Source: Haloarcula taiwanensis
GTDB lineage: Archaea > Halobacteriota > Halobacteria > Halobacteriales > Haloarculaceae
NCBI GenBank assembly: GCA_002844335.1
Contig: CP019154.1
Span: 1,612,001-1,676,000 of the forward strand
DNA length: 64,000 nucleotides
Direction of reading: 5' to 3'
Below are positions 33,649 to 43,143 of this stretch, in pieces. Positions within the stretch are counted from its first letter, which is position 1; each line of letters starts with the position of its first letter. Both the position numbers and the translations under genes were made by a program. The notes under the pieces were generated by a model that was not told where the DNA came from, ran no database searches, and saw only the letters and a program-made list of their open reading frames with translations.

Positions 33649-33936
33649 ATGGCAACCGACACTGTCACGCTGACTATCGACGACGGCGAGGAGACCGACG
33701 AACTCACAGTCCCGAGCGAACTCGTGGACATCCTCCGGGAATCGCCCGAGGAGACGGACCCGCAGGTCGTCGGCGACATCGCGATGTTCGGCATGACCCA
33801 GCGGATTCACAGCGCCGTCCACCACGCTCAGGGCGAGCCGGACGAGCAGATCGTCGCGCTCGAAGCGGAGACCAGCGAGCTGTTCGAGGAGCGGTTCGGA
33901 CAGTCCTTCGCCGAGCTGACCGGCCACGACCACTGA
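33649..33936 (+). CDS. Small acidic haloarchaeal protein (DUF7545-type)
   Basis: 95 residues, acidic, no Cys, no membrane segment. The start TVTLTIDDGEETDELTVPSELVDIL and the middle IAMFGMTQRIHSAVHHAQG are blocks I recall from a haloarchaeal family, DUF7545, of unknown function. It follows trxB by 65 bp on the same strand and may share its transcript. Confidence 0.75.
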   Translation: MATDTVTLTIDDGEETDELTVPSELVDILRESPEETDPQVVGDIAMFGMTQRIHSAVHHAQGEPDEQIVALEAETSELFEERFGQSFAELTGHDH

Positions 33937-33954
33937 TTTCCGACGGCCGAGTTC

Positions 33955-34614
33955 CTAAAACGTCCAGTGCAACACCACGCCGTCGTCAACCCGGTCGACG
34001 TCGGCCAGTTCCGGCTCCGGGAAGTCCTCGATGAAGCCGTCGCCGTCGGCCAGCGTCGGCGCGTCCCGGCCGCCGATGACCTTCGGACCGATGTAGACGA
34101 ACAGGTCGTCGACCAGCGCCTCCTCTAGCAGGCCGAAGATGAGTTCGCCGCCACCTTCGACCATGAGCTGGTCGATGCCGTCGCCTTCCAGCTTCGCGAG
34201 CGTCGTCGTGAGGTCGACCCGGTCCTGGCCGGCAGCGATGACGTACGCCCCGGCGTCTTCCATCTCCTCAACGAAGTCCGGCGGCGCGGCTTCGCTGACG
34301 AGGAGGTAGGTCTGGGCGCGGTCGTCCAATACCGTGGCGTCCGGTGGCGTTCGGATGCGGGAGTCAGCGACGACGCGTGCGGGGTTTTCCGGCTCGCCGC
34401 GGTCAGTCCGGGCGGCGCGGCGGTCGGGGTCATCGATAGTCAGTGAGGGGTCGTCGGCGAGAATCGTGCCGACACCGACCATCACGGCGTCGCTGTCGGC
34501 TCGGAGCTGGTCGACCCGGTCGAAATCCTCCGGTCCGGAGATAGCGATTTGTTCGCGGCGGCGGGAAGAGAGCTTCCCGTCGACACTCATCGCGGCGTTG
34601 ACGACGACGTGCAT
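33955..34614 (-). CDS. Archaeal 2,5-diamino-6-ribosylamino-pyrimidinone phosphate reductase
   Basis: 219 residues of the RibD C-terminal reductase (DHFR-like) family without a deaminase domain, matching the archaeal enzyme that uses NADPH on the ribosylamino pyrimidine of riboflavin synthesis. MHVVVNAAMSVDGKLSSR is the classic start; VGVGTILADDPSLT and QLMVEGGGELIFGL hold the cofactor and substrate motifs. The start at 34614 is chosen although the frame runs on to 34872, which is antisense-like. Convergent with the DUF7545-type gene. No other riboflavin gene is in view. Confidence 0.87.
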   Translation of the reverse strand: MHVVVNAAMSVDGKLSSRRREQIAISGPEDFDRVDQLRADSDAVMVGVGTILADDPSLTIDDPDRRAARTDRGEPENPARVVADSRIRTPPDATVLDDRAQTYLLVSEAAPPDFVEEMEDAGAYVIAAGQDRVDLTTTLAKLEGDGIDQLMVEGGGELIFGLLEEALVDDLFVYIGPKVIGGRDAPTLADGDGFIEDFPEPELADVDRVDDGVVLHWTF

Positions 34615-34652
34615 ACTCGTTCGTGCCGGTGACACGTCAAACGGCTTTTGGG

Positions 34653-35117
34653 TTACGCTCGGGTGGAGGTCGTCTCGGGGCGCTTCGAGAGCTTCCGGAC
34701 ATCGAGTTTCTTCACGGTGCCGTCGGCGGTTTTCAGCTTCAGCACCGTCTTTTTCAGTACGAGTTCTTCGACGTCGAGCGTCGTCTCCGTGCTCCAGCCC
34801 CGTAGCCTGACCATCCCTTCCTCGTCGATTTCGAGGAACGTGCGGGGCTTGCGCTGGGAGCCCATCGTCCACTCCTCGTCGCCGACGGAGAGTTCCTGCC
34901 CGCCGCTTTTCGACCAGCGGAACACGCAGGCGAACTGCTCGCGGGGCTCGTCACCGCGATCGTGGTCGACGCGGGTCCACTGCTCGAAGTCGACGCCGAA
35001 ATGTGCGGCCCACAGTTCCAGATACTCGAAATCGAACTTCTTCGTGCCGCCGTTGTTCCGACCGCTCCGCCAGATGACGTGGGCCTCGGATGGTTTCGAC
35101 CCGAACAGACTTCCCAT
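34653..35117 (-). CDS. Conserved-looking haloarchaeal protein of unknown function
   Basis: 154 residues, no leader and no membrane segment, balanced charges, few Cys. KFDFEYLELWAAHFGVDFEQW is helical and amphipathic; the second half is beta-rich with several Lys-Thr-Leu repeats (VLKLKTADGTVKKLDV). Nothing I recognise as a domain. It sits 38 bp upstream of the riboflavin-type reductase gene on the same strand and may be co-transcribed. Codon use and acidity fit a real gene. Confidence 0.68.
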   Translation of the reverse strand: MGSLFGSKPSEAHVIWRSGRNNGGTKKFDFEYLELWAAHFGVDFEQWTRVDHDRGDEPREQFACVFRWSKSGGQELSVGDEEWTMGSQRKPRTFLEIDEEGMVRLRGWSTETTLDVEELVLKKTVLKLKTADGTVKKLDVRKLSKRPETTSTRA

Positions 35118-35360
35118 AGTCAGGCCCCCCGATGTCCGCGCCCAGTATCAGCTCCGATATTTTCCTGCCCGGTTAGCTTGACAGATTCGGTAACGGGACC
35201 TTCGGCCGTCTGAAACACACTAACTCGGTCAGAGAGCATACACTGAGAGATTGCAGTATCACAAATAAGAATTTTGGGCGATTTCAAACAGGTGTCGACG
35301 GCCATGCCCGCAAAGGCTGGCCGAAAACGCTTTTGAGTGCTCCCGTCGAACCGTCAGTCG

Positions 35361-36641
35361 ATGTCTCTCGAAGACCATGCCGAGGAGCTCGCCTCCGACC
35401 TCGGTGTTGACAAAGAGGAGGTCACACGCGACCTGGAGAACCTCGTGAACTACTCCGTCCCGATGGACGAGGCCAAGCAGAGCCTCAGACGGAAGTACGG
35501 TGACGGCAGCTCGGGCGGCGACAACACGCCGTCGAGCAAGGCCATCAGCGAGGTCACGACCGACGACTCGAACGTGACGGTCACCGCCGTGGTGCTCACG
35601 TCCGGTCGGCGGTCCATCCAGTACAACGGGGAACAGCACGTCATCCGCGAGGGCGAACTCGCCGACGAGACGGGGAAGATATCCTACACCGCCTGGGACG
35701 GCTTCTCGGGCGACCTCCAGCCCGGCCAGACCGTCCGGCTCGGCAACGCCGGCGTCCGGGAGTGGGACGGCCAGCCCGAACTGAACCTCGGCGACAGCAC
35801 CGACCCCGAGGTCGTCGACGAGACGCTGGACATCGACTACGAGGTCGGCGGCCGCGCCGCCCTACAGGACCTCGCGCCGGGCGACCGCGGCATCACTGTG
35901 GAGGTGCAGGTGCTGGAGTGCGAGCAGAAGGTCATCGACGGCCGCGACGGCGAGACGACGATTCTCAGCGGCGTCCTCGGCGACGAGAGCGGCCGGCTCC
36001 CCTTTACTGACTGGGAGCCCCACGCGGAGATCGAGGAAGGGGCGTCCGTACGCCTCGAAGAGACGTTCGTCCGCGAGTTCCGCGGCGCGCCGTCGGTGAA
36101 CGTCTCGGAGTTCTCGACCGTGACCGCGCTGGACCGCACGGTCGAGGTAGCCGAAGACGCCCCGCGGCTGTCCATCCGCGAGGCCGTCGAGAGCGGCGGC
36201 CTGTTCGACGTGGAACTGGCCGGCAACGTCATCGAGGTGCGGGACGGCTCAGGCCTCATCGAGCGTTGTCCGGAGTGTGGCCGTGTCATCCAGAACGGGC
36301 AGTGTCGCTCCCACGGCGCGGTTGAGGGCGAGGACGACCTGCGGACGAAGGCGATTCTCGACGACGGGACCGCCACCGTCACCGCAGTGCTGGACGACGA
36401 ACTGACCGCCAGGGTGTACGGGGGCGACCTCGACGACGCCCGCGAGCACGCCCGGGACGCGATGGATAAAGAGGTCGTCGCCGACCGCATCGCCGACCGC
36501 ATCGTCGGCCACGAGTTCGTCGTCCGCGGGTCGCTGTCGGTCGACGAGTACGGCGCGAACCTCACCGCATCGACGTTCGCCGAGGCCGACGACGACCCGG
36601 CGACGCGTGCGCGGACCCTGCTACAGGAGGCAGACACATGA
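35361..36641 (+). CDS. rpa: Replication protein A (single-stranded DNA-binding), Rpa1-type
   Basis: 426 residues. Three OB folds follow an N-terminal helical part (about 65-165, 175-270, 285-400). A zinc finger of the RPA70 kind sits in the last OB fold: CPECGRVIQNGQCRSH (three Cys and one His, near residue 295-310). It coats single-stranded DNA in replication and repair. ATG at 35361 follows a T-rich box (GCTTTTGAG, about 29 nt before). The gene overlaps the rpap gene by 4 bases (ATGA). This is the same order as the Haloferax rpa1-rpap1-rpe operon, and that comparison assigns roles to the next two genes. Confidence 0.93.
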   Translation: MSLEDHAEELASDLGVDKEEVTRDLENLVNYSVPMDEAKQSLRRKYGDGSSGGDNTPSSKAISEVTTDDSNVTVTAVVLTSGRRSIQYNGEQHVIREGELADETGKISYTAWDGFSGDLQPGQTVRLGNAGVREWDGQPELNLGDSTDPEVVDETLDIDYEVGGRAALQDLAPGDRGITVEVQVLECEQKVIDGRDGETTILSGVLGDESGRLPFTDWEPHAEIEEGASVRLEETFVREFRGAPSVNVSEFSTVTALDRTVEVAEDAPRLSIREAVESGGLFDVELAGNVIEVRDGSGLIERCPECGRVIQNGQCRSHGAVEGEDDLRTKAILDDGTATVTAVLDDELTARVYGGDLDDAREHARDAMDKEVVADRIADRIVGHEFVVRGSLSVDEYGANLTASTFAEADDDPATRARTLLQEADT

Positions 36642-38413
36642 GCGAATCCGGAGACAGCGGCCCCGGCCGCCGGGAGGTCGCCCATCGACTGTTCGCCGCG
36701 GAGTTCGATGACGCCGACTTCTCGTATTCGGAGTCCGACGAGGAGCGCGCGCCGAACTACGTCGTCACGCCGACCGGCGCGCGGGTCAACCGCCTGTTCC
36801 TCGTCGGCGTCCTCACCGAGCTCGAACAGGTCAACGACGACGTGTTGCGCGCCCGTGTCGTGGACCCGACCGGCCCCTTCGTCGTCTACGCCGGCCAGTA
36901 CCAGCCCGACGAACTGGCCTTCCTCGAAGCCGCCGACCCGCCGATGTTCGTCGCCGTCACGGGGAAGGCCCGGACCTTCCAGCCCGACGACAGCGACCGG
37001 GTGTTCACCTCGGTTCGGCCCGAGAGTATCAGCGAGGTCGACGGGGACACGCGGGACCGCTGGGTCGTGCAGGCTGCCGAGCAGACCGTCTCGCGCATCG
37101 GCCAGCTGGCCAGCGCGAAGCAGGCCGGCCTGACCGGCGACGAACTCAGACTCGCGCTGCTGGACCAGGGCATCGACGAGAGCGCCGCGGCCGGCATCAC
37201 GCTCGCGCTGGACCACTACGGCACGACCGGCGACTACCTCGACGCGCTCCGAACGACGGCGCTCGACGCCGCTCGCGTCGTCGCCGGCGACACGGATGAA
37301 GCGGAAGGGTTGTCGCTATCGCCGGGCGACGGGACCGACGACCCGATTCCGCTGCTCGCCTCCCTCGACCTCGATACTTACCCTTCCACCCCGGAGACGA
37401 CTGACGAAGACATCGCCGCGACGGCCGAATCGGGGTCGCCATCGGAGGCAGCGACTGACGACGGGGAAGCGACCGGGCCGAGCGCACAGACGGCCGAAGC
37501 GTCAGATATCGAATCATCGACGGCCGACGAGGCCGACGCGGCCGAGAGCGGTGCGCCCGCAGACGCCGCCGACGCCGAGCCGGCCCCAGAGTCGGCCGGG
37601 GCCCCGGCCGGCGACGAATCGCCCGAACCGGACGCCGACGCGGCTACGAGCGACGCACCCGCCGAAACACCCGAGCCAGCGACCGACGCCGAACCCGACG
37701 AGACGACCGCCGGCGACTCCGCGGGTGAGGACGCGCCCACGACGCCCACACCGAGTGAGTCCGTGAACGGATCTCCGGCACCGAGCGAGCCGGCGACCGA
37801 CGCCGATTCGACGGTGGAGGACGAGCCTGAATCGTCGTCGGAACCCGGGGCGGACGAGGACCTCGGCGACTTCGACACCGAGTTCGAACTGGACGAGGAC
37901 GAGCGCGAGGAGATAGAGCAGGAGTACGGCACGGACTTCCAGAGCGGGACCGAGGTCGACGAGCCCGGCGAGGCCGACATCGAGACGCCGGACCCCGAGG
38001 AACTGGCCGATGCGGCCGAAGAAGGGGCACCCGCAGACGCCGCCGACGCCGAACCGGCCCCCGAATCTCCGGGCGCACCCGCCGGCGATGAATCCCCCGA
38101 ACCGGACGCCGACGCCGCCACCAGCGACGCTCCCGCCGAAACCCCCGAGACTGCGACCGACGCGGCGGCCGACGAGACCACTGCCGGCGACTCCGCAAGC
38201 GAGGACGCCACAGAGGACGTGGACCTCGAAGACGCCGCTATGGAAGTCATGGACGAACTCGACGACGGCAGCGGGGCCGACCGCGAGGAACTCCGCTCGA
38301 CGGTCGCGGGCCGCTACGGCGCGGACGCTGACGCCGTCGAAGACGCCATCCAGGACGCGCTGATGGGCGGTCGCTGCTACGAGCCCGAGGACGGCAAGCT
38401 CAAGCCAATATAA
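36638..38413 (+). CDS. RPA-associated protein (Rpap) with duplicated acidic linker
   Basis: 591 residues. The N-terminal about 200 residues form an OB-like RPA-interacting domain (REVAHRLFAAEFDDA and FVVYAGQYQPDELAFLEAADP). A long Asp/Glu/Ala/Pro linker (about 235-530) follows, then a C-terminal helical domain with EELRSTVAGRYGADADAVEDAI. The linker holds two near-identical copies of about 62 residues. Rpap proteins in Haloferax form a complex with their cognate RPA and are needed for its function. Overlap with rpa (ATGA) supports this. The linker is disordered by composition. Confidence 0.9.
   Translation: MSESGDSGPGRREVAHRLFAAEFDDADFSYSESDEERAPNYVVTPTGARVNRLFLVGVLTELEQVNDDVLRARVVDPTGPFVVYAGQYQPDELAFLEAADPPMFVAVTGKARTFQPDDSDRVFTSVRPESISEVDGDTRDRWVVQAAEQTVSRIGQLASAKQAGLTGDELRLALLDQGIDESAAAGITLALDHYGTTGDYLDALRTTALDAARVVAGDTDEAEGLSLSPGDGTDDPIPLLASLDLDTYPSTPETTDEDIAATAESGSPSEAATDDGEATGPSAQTAEASDIESSTADEADAAESGAPADAADAEPAPESAGAPAGDESPEPDADAATSDAPAETPEPATDAEPDETTAGDSAGEDAPTTPTPSESVNGSPAPSEPATDADSTVEDEPESSSEPGADEDLGDFDTEFELDEDEREEIEQEYGTDFQSGTEVDEPGEADIETPDPEELADAAEEGAPADAADAEPAPESPGAPAGDESPEPDADAATSDAPAETPETATDAAADETTAGDSASEDATEDVDLEDAAMEVMDELDDGSGADREELRSTVAGRYGADADAVEDAIQDALMGGRCYEPEDGKLKPI
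37550..37735 (+). repeat. Linker repeat copy 1 in Rpap
   Basis: Residues 305-366 of the Rpap protein, starting GAPADAADAEPAPES. A nearly identical 62-residue copy lies at 38024-38209. Confidence 0.85.
38024..38209 (+). repeat. Linker repeat copy 2 in Rpap
   Basis: Residues 463-524, nearly identical to copy 1 in protein (only a handful of substitutions by eye) but with different codons at several sites, so the duplication is not brand-new or is maintained by selection. Confidence 0.85.
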
Positions 38414-38498
38414 CCGAACGACGGCTCATAGCCGGTTCCGGGAGCGCTCTGGGATCGAGCCGCGGTGCTTTTTTCGCCCGACGGCTAACACAGGAGCG

Positions 38499-39248
38499 AT
38501 GCGCGTCGAACCGCTTCCCGGCGTTCCGGCAGCCACAGTCGATACCGACGGAGAGCGGTTGCTGGCGGTGGCTGATTACCACGCTGGCATCGAAGCGGGG
38601 CTCAGATACGAGGGCGTCGAACTCAAGTCGGCCGCCGCGGACCGTCGGGAGCGGTTGCTGACGTGTCTGGACCGCGCCCGTGCCGACCGGCTGGTGGTCG
38701 TCGGCGATCTGGGCCACGCTATCGGCGACCCGTTCGACGACGAGCGGGCGGAACTCGAAGCGCTGTTCGACGCACTCGACGTGCCCGTGACGCTGGTGAA
38801 AGGGAACCACGACGGCAGTCTGGAGCCGGTCCTATCCGACCTTCCCGCCGATATCGAGGTGACGCCGGGACACGGGACCCGCATTGGTTCGGTCGGGTTC
38901 GCCCACGGCCACACCTGGCCTGCACCGGACGTGCTCGAAGCGGACGTGCTCTGTGTCGGCCACGAACACCCGGTCGTCCGACTCGAAGACAGCGTCGGCG
39001 GCGCACAGAAAGAGCGGGCCTGGCTCCGCGGCTCGCTGGCGACTGATCCCTTTGCCGAGCAGTTCGACCAGCCGGTCGACGACGCGCCGGATATCGTCGT
39101 CTTTCCTGCCTTCAACGACCGCTCCGGGGGGACGTGGGTCAACGTCGACGGCCAGGAGTTCCTCGCCCCGTTCCTGCCCGAGGGCATGACGGATGCCGAG
39201 GCGTTCCTGCTCGATGGCACGCGGTTAGGGGCCTACCAGCAGGTCTGA
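38499..39248 (+). CDS. Calcineurin-like metallophosphoesterase (Rpe)
   Basis: 249 residues. The metallophosphoesterase motifs are in order: VADYHAG (D-x-H), VVGDLGHAIG (GD), KGNHDG (GNHD), FAHGHTW and VGHEHPV (GHxH). Family enzymes hydrolyse phosphomono- or diesters with two metals. In Haloferax the third gene of the rpa1 operon encodes such an enzyme, thought to work with RPA on DNA ends. It is 85 bp after rpap with no obvious terminator, so operon membership is likely. Cytoplasmic. Confidence 0.9.
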   Translation: MRVEPLPGVPAATVDTDGERLLAVADYHAGIEAGLRYEGVELKSAAADRRERLLTCLDRARADRLVVVGDLGHAIGDPFDDERAELEALFDALDVPVTLVKGNHDGSLEPVLSDLPADIEVTPGHGTRIGSVGFAHGHTWPAPDVLEADVLCVGHEHPVVRLEDSVGGAQKERAWLRGSLATDPFAEQFDQPVDDAPDIVVFPAFNDRSGGTWVNVDGQEFLAPFLPEGMTDAEAFLLDGTRLGAYQQV

Positions 39249-39261
39249 GCCGGCTGTCTAC

Positions 39262-40110
39262 CTATTCTTCCGAAAGCGCTGCTTCGAGGTCGTCGACAAG
39301 TTCGGCGTTGCCGAGGAACGTCGGCGTCCGGTCGTGGATACCATCCGGTTCAACGGCGAGTAACGACTGCGACCCATCGCTGGAAGCGCCACCGGCCGCT
39401 TCGACGAGATATGCGAGCGGGGCCGATTCGAAGTGGACCCGGAGTTTACCGTCCGGATACCCCGTCGTCGCCGGATAGCCGAACAGTCCGCCGTACTCGA
39501 GGACCTGCGCCAGATCGGCGACAGTCGCCCCACCGTAGCGGAGCTTCAGGTCCCGCTCGAAGGCCTGGGCGATGTCGTTGAACTCGTCGCTGCGCTCGCC
39601 GGTCTTGCCCGCCAGCCCGACCACTGTCGCCTCCGCCGGCAGTTCGAACTGGCCCCAGCGCTCGCTGTGCCCGTCCCGGAGGAGGTGCTCCTGAACGACA
39701 TCGCGGTCGGACCGTGCGATTGTCAGCGTCGTGTACGGGCCGTACAGTACCATCAGCGACGCGACCATTTCCCGGCCTGCCGCGGGGAGTTCGGCGTCGT
39801 AGACCCCAATTATCGTCCCCACAGAGTTGTTCGAGGCGAGGTTCGAGGAGCCATCGAGCGGGTCGATAGCGATACTGTAGCCCTCGCCGCAGTCGACCAC
39901 GTCGCTGCGCTCCTCGCTCGCGTACGCGCCGATACCGTCGATGTGTGCGAGCGCGTCGAAAAACAGGTCGTCGGCCCACACGTCGCCCCCGACCTGTTGT
40001 TCCCCGCTCGGGTTCTCGCCGGCAGCTCTGTTGGCGTAGTTCGCCAGGTTCCCGCTGACGTAATGCGCCGTATCCTTCACCGCTCGTTCGATTTCATCGA
40101 GCGTGTTCAC
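39262..40110 (-). CDS. fbp: Class I fructose-1,6-bisphosphatase
   Basis: 282 residues, close to the haloarchaeal FBPase length. Metal-binding DPLDGSSNL (near residue 83-91), the substrate segment [20 protein letters not shown], and the late [13 protein letters not shown] are all class I FBPase signatures. It hydrolyses fructose 1,6-bisphosphate in gluconeogenesis. Cytoplasmic. Convergent with the Rpe gene (13 bp between stops). No glycolytic neighbours. Confidence 0.93.
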   Translation of the reverse strand: MNTLDEIERAVKDTAHYVSGNLANYANRAAGENPSGEQQVGGDVWADDLFFDALAHIDGIGAYASEERSDVVDCGEGYSIAIDPLDGSSNLASNNSVGTIIGVYDAELPAAGREMVASLMVLYGPYTTLTIARSDRDVVQEHLLRDGHSERWGQFELPAEATVVGLAGKTGERSDEFNDIAQAFERDLKLRYGGATVADLAQVLEYGGLFGYPATTGYPDGKLRVHFESAPLAYLVEAAGGASSDGSQSLLAVEPDGIHDRTPTFLGNAELVDDLEAALSEE

Positions 40111-40287
40111 GGGCCATCACCGGTCGCAGTTGCACAGGCGTCAGTCATGGTTTCACATGTCTCTGTGCAACGACATAAGGTTGTACCCGCCATTCCCCTG
40201 CAACGCCCGCAGTCCTTCGGTTACCGACAGCGGACGAGACGATGTGACACAACGTGTTTAACCCGGTGTAGTCGCTAGAAAGGGGCG

Positions 40288-43122
40288 ATGACTGACGGGG
40301 TCGCTCGCGGCGATGACGCCTTTACCGCACTCGGTCCAGCCGTCCGCAGTGCGCTCTCAGAGCGCGGCTTCACGACGCCGACCGACCCACAGCGAAAAGC
40401 AATTCCGACCCTGGCTGACGGGCGGGACGCGCTGGTGGTCGCACCGACCGGTACCGGGAAGACGGAGACGGCGATGTTGCCGGTCTTCGACGCATTAGCA
40501 CAGTCCGAGGACCGTTTTGGCATCGGCGCGCTGTATATCACGCCGCTTCGGGCTCTTAACCGCGACATGCGCCAGCGTCTGGATTGGTGGGGCGAAACGC
40601 TCGGCCTCGAAGTGGATGTTCGCCACGGCGACACGACGGACTACCAGCGCCAGAAGCAGGCCGACGACCCGCCGGACGTGCTCGTAACTACGCCCGAGAC
40701 GCTCCAGGCGATGCTTACCGGGTCGAAGCTCCGGACTGCGCTGGCAGATGTCGAACATATCGTCATCGACGAGGTTCACGAGCTCGCCGCGGCCAAGCGC
40801 GGCGCGCAGCTGACCATCGGACTCGAACGGCTCCGAGAGCTGTCCGGGCAGTTCCAGCGCATCGGACTCTCGGCGACTGTCGGCGACCCACACGAGGTCG
40901 GCCGGTTTCTCACCGGCGGCCGGACGTGTGCCATCGTGGAAGTGGACATCGGCAGTCGACTGGACATCGAGGTGATCCGGCCCCAGATTACCGACCGTGA
41001 CGAAGAACTGTCGAGCACGCTCGTCACCGACGCTGGAACGGCCAGTCACGTCCGCTACATCGCGGACCTCATCGATGACCACGAGTCCGTCTTGCTGTTT
41101 GTCAACACCCGACAGACAGCCGAGGCGCTGGGCTCGCGGTTCAAAGAGTTGGGAACCGATCTCGGCGTCCACCACGGCTCGCTGTCGAAGGAGGCCCGTA
41201 TCGACGTGGAGGACCGGTTCAAGGCCGGCGACCTCGACGCCCTGCTGTGTACCTCCTCGATGGAACTGGGCATCGACGTGGGCCACGTCGATCACGTCGT
41301 CCAGTACGGCAGTCCCCGGCAGGTGTCCCGTCTCGTCCAGCGGGTCGGCCGGGCCGGCCACCGGCGTGACCTCGTCTCCTCGGGCACGGTTGTCACCACC
41401 GACACCGACGACACGCTGGAGGCGCTGGCGATTGCGAGACAGGCCGAAGCTGGCGACGTTGAACCGGCCGAAATACACGATGGCAGCCTCGATACCGTTG
41501 CTAACCAGGTCGCCGGGCTAGTGATGGACACCGGCGAAATCCGGGCGATGCGGGCCTACGAGATACTGACCCGCGCGTACCCGTTCCGTGATCTCGGCGA
41601 GGCCCAGTTCAAGCAGGTCGTCGAAGAACTCGCAGCGAACAACGTCATCTGGCTCGACGAGGACCGGGACACCTTAGAGAAACGCCGCGGGACCTGGCAG
41701 TACTTCTATCAGAACCTCTCGATGATCCCTGACGAGGCCACCTACGACGTGGAAGACGTAGCCTCGGGCCAGCAGGTCGGGACCCTCGATGAGAAGTTCG
41801 TCGTCAACTTCGCCACGCCCGGCGAGGTGTTCGTCCAGCGCGGGGAGATGTGGCGCATCACGAACATCGACGAGGAGGAGGAGATCGTGACCGTCTCGCC
41901 CATCGAGGACCCCGCCGGTGAGGTGCCATCGTGGGTCGGGCAGGAAATTCCGGTTCCGAGGGCCGTCGCCGCGGAGGTCGGCGAACTCCGCCGCGTGGCC
42001 GGCCGGCAACTCCAAAACGGCGCGGACACCGACGCCGTCGCCAGAGACGTAGCGACTCGCTATGCCGCCGGCCCGGAAACCGTCGCGGACGGCCTCTCGC
42101 AGGTCGAGAAACACGAGGGCCCGATTCCGGACGACACGACCATTCTGGTGGAGTTCCACGGCCGGGAAGTTATCATCAATGCCTGCTATGGGCACAAAAT
42201 CAACGAGACGCTGGGACGGATCCTCTCGGCGCTGCTCGGCCAGCGAGCGGGCGAATCAGTCGCGATGGAGGTCGACCCCTACCGGATTACGCTGGAAGTC
42301 CCGCGACGAATCACCGCCGGCGACGTCATCGAAGTCATCGAGGACACCGACCCCGACCACCTCCCGGCGCTTATCGAACTCAGCCTGAAAAACGCCGACG
42401 CGCTGAAGTTCAAGCTTGCACAGGTAGCGACGAAGTTCGGCTCGCTCAAGCGCTGGCGCGGTCGCGGGTCGACGGACTTCGGCCGCGACCGTCTGCTCGC
42501 TGCGCTGGAGGACACGCCGATGTACGACGAAGCCCTGCGCGAAGTGCGCCACGAGGACCTCGCCATCGAGGCGACGGCCGACCTTCTCCGAGACATCCAG
42601 AGCGGCGACGTAGCGCTCGAAACAGTGGGTGAGCACACGCCCATCGGGACCGGCGGTAGCTCCTCCGGGCGGGAGTTGCTCTCCCCGGAGAACGCCGACG
42701 CGAGCGTCATCAACACCGTCAGGGAGCGCATCCAAAGCGACCGTGTCATCCTCATGTGTTTACACTGCAAAGAGTGGGACCGAAAACAGCAGGTCAAGCG
42801 CGTGCGCGACCAGCCGTCGTGTCCGCACTGTGGCTCGACCCGCATCGCCGCGCTGAATCCCTGGGCCGAGGAAGTCGTCTCGGCCGTCCGGACCGATGAC
42901 AAGGACGAGGAGCAGGAGAAGATGACCGAACGAGCCTACCGCTCGGCCTCGCTGGTCCAGAGTCACGGGAAGCAAGCGGTGGTCGCGCTGGCGGCCCGCG
43001 GCGTCGGTCCGCACAACGCCGCCCGCATCATCAATCATCTGCGTGAGGACGAAGACGAGTTTTACCGGGACATCCTTCGTCAGGAGCGAGAGTACGCGCG
43101 GACCCAGTCGTTCTGGGGTTGA
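40288..43122 (+). CDS. Lhr-type DEAD/DEAH-box ATP-dependent helicase
   Basis: 944 residues. RecA-like motor motifs: VAPTGTGKTE (Walker A), VIDEVHEL (DEVH box), LSATVGDP (motif III), LLCTSSMELGIDVG and QRVGRAGHRRD (motif VI). A large Lhr-core C-terminal region follows, with a Cys-pair zinc ribbon at about 825-855 (CLHCKEWD and CPHCGSTR). Large helicase-related proteins unwind RNA:DNA hybrids and branched DNA in repair. GTGTTTAACCCG (about 30 nt before the ATG) may be the TATA. AAGGGGCG precedes the ATG. Divergent from fbp (177 bp between starts). Confidence 0.93.
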   Translation: MTDGVARGDDAFTALGPAVRSALSERGFTTPTDPQRKAIPTLADGRDALVVAPTGTGKTETAMLPVFDALAQSEDRFGIGALYITPLRALNRDMRQRLDWWGETLGLEVDVRHGDTTDYQRQKQADDPPDVLVTTPETLQAMLTGSKLRTALADVEHIVIDEVHELAAAKRGAQLTIGLERLRELSGQFQRIGLSATVGDPHEVGRFLTGGRTCAIVEVDIGSRLDIEVIRPQITDRDEELSSTLVTDAGTASHVRYIADLIDDHESVLLFVNTRQTAEALGSRFKELGTDLGVHHGSLSKEARIDVEDRFKAGDLDALLCTSSMELGIDVGHVDHVVQYGSPRQVSRLVQRVGRAGHRRDLVSSGTVVTTDTDDTLEALAIARQAEAGDVEPAEIHDGSLDTVANQVAGLVMDTGEIRAMRAYEILTRAYPFRDLGEAQFKQVVEELAANNVIWLDEDRDTLEKRRGTWQYFYQNLSMIPDEATYDVEDVASGQQVGTLDEKFVVNFATPGEVFVQRGEMWRITNIDEEEEIVTVSPIEDPAGEVPSWVGQEIPVPRAVAAEVGELRRVAGRQLQNGADTDAVARDVATRYAAGPETVADGLSQVEKHEGPIPDDTTILVEFHGREVIINACYGHKINETLGRILSALLGQRAGESVAMEVDPYRITLEVPRRITAGDVIEVIEDTDPDHLPALIELSLKNADALKFKLAQVATKFGSLKRWRGRGSTDFGRDRLLAALEDTPMYDEALREVRHEDLAIEATADLLRDIQSGDVALETVGEHTPIGTGGSSSGRELLSPENADASVINTVRERIQSDRVILMCLHCKEWDRKQQVKRVRDQPSCPHCGSTRIAALNPWAEEVVSAVRTDDKDEEQEKMTERAYRSASLVQSHGKQAVVALAARGVGPHNAARIINHLREDEDEFYRDILRQEREYARTQSFWG

Positions 43123-43143
43123 GGGCCAGCGTACGCCAGCAGC

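Noticed and set aside
35837..37216. 459-residue minus-strand ORF antisense to rpa/rpap
   Set aside because: Ser-rich low-complexity antisense frame; rpa and rpap are well supported on the other strand.
38010..38363. Pro/Arg-rich ORF overlapping the rpap linker
   Set aside because: Frame-shifted reading of the repeated acidic linker codons.
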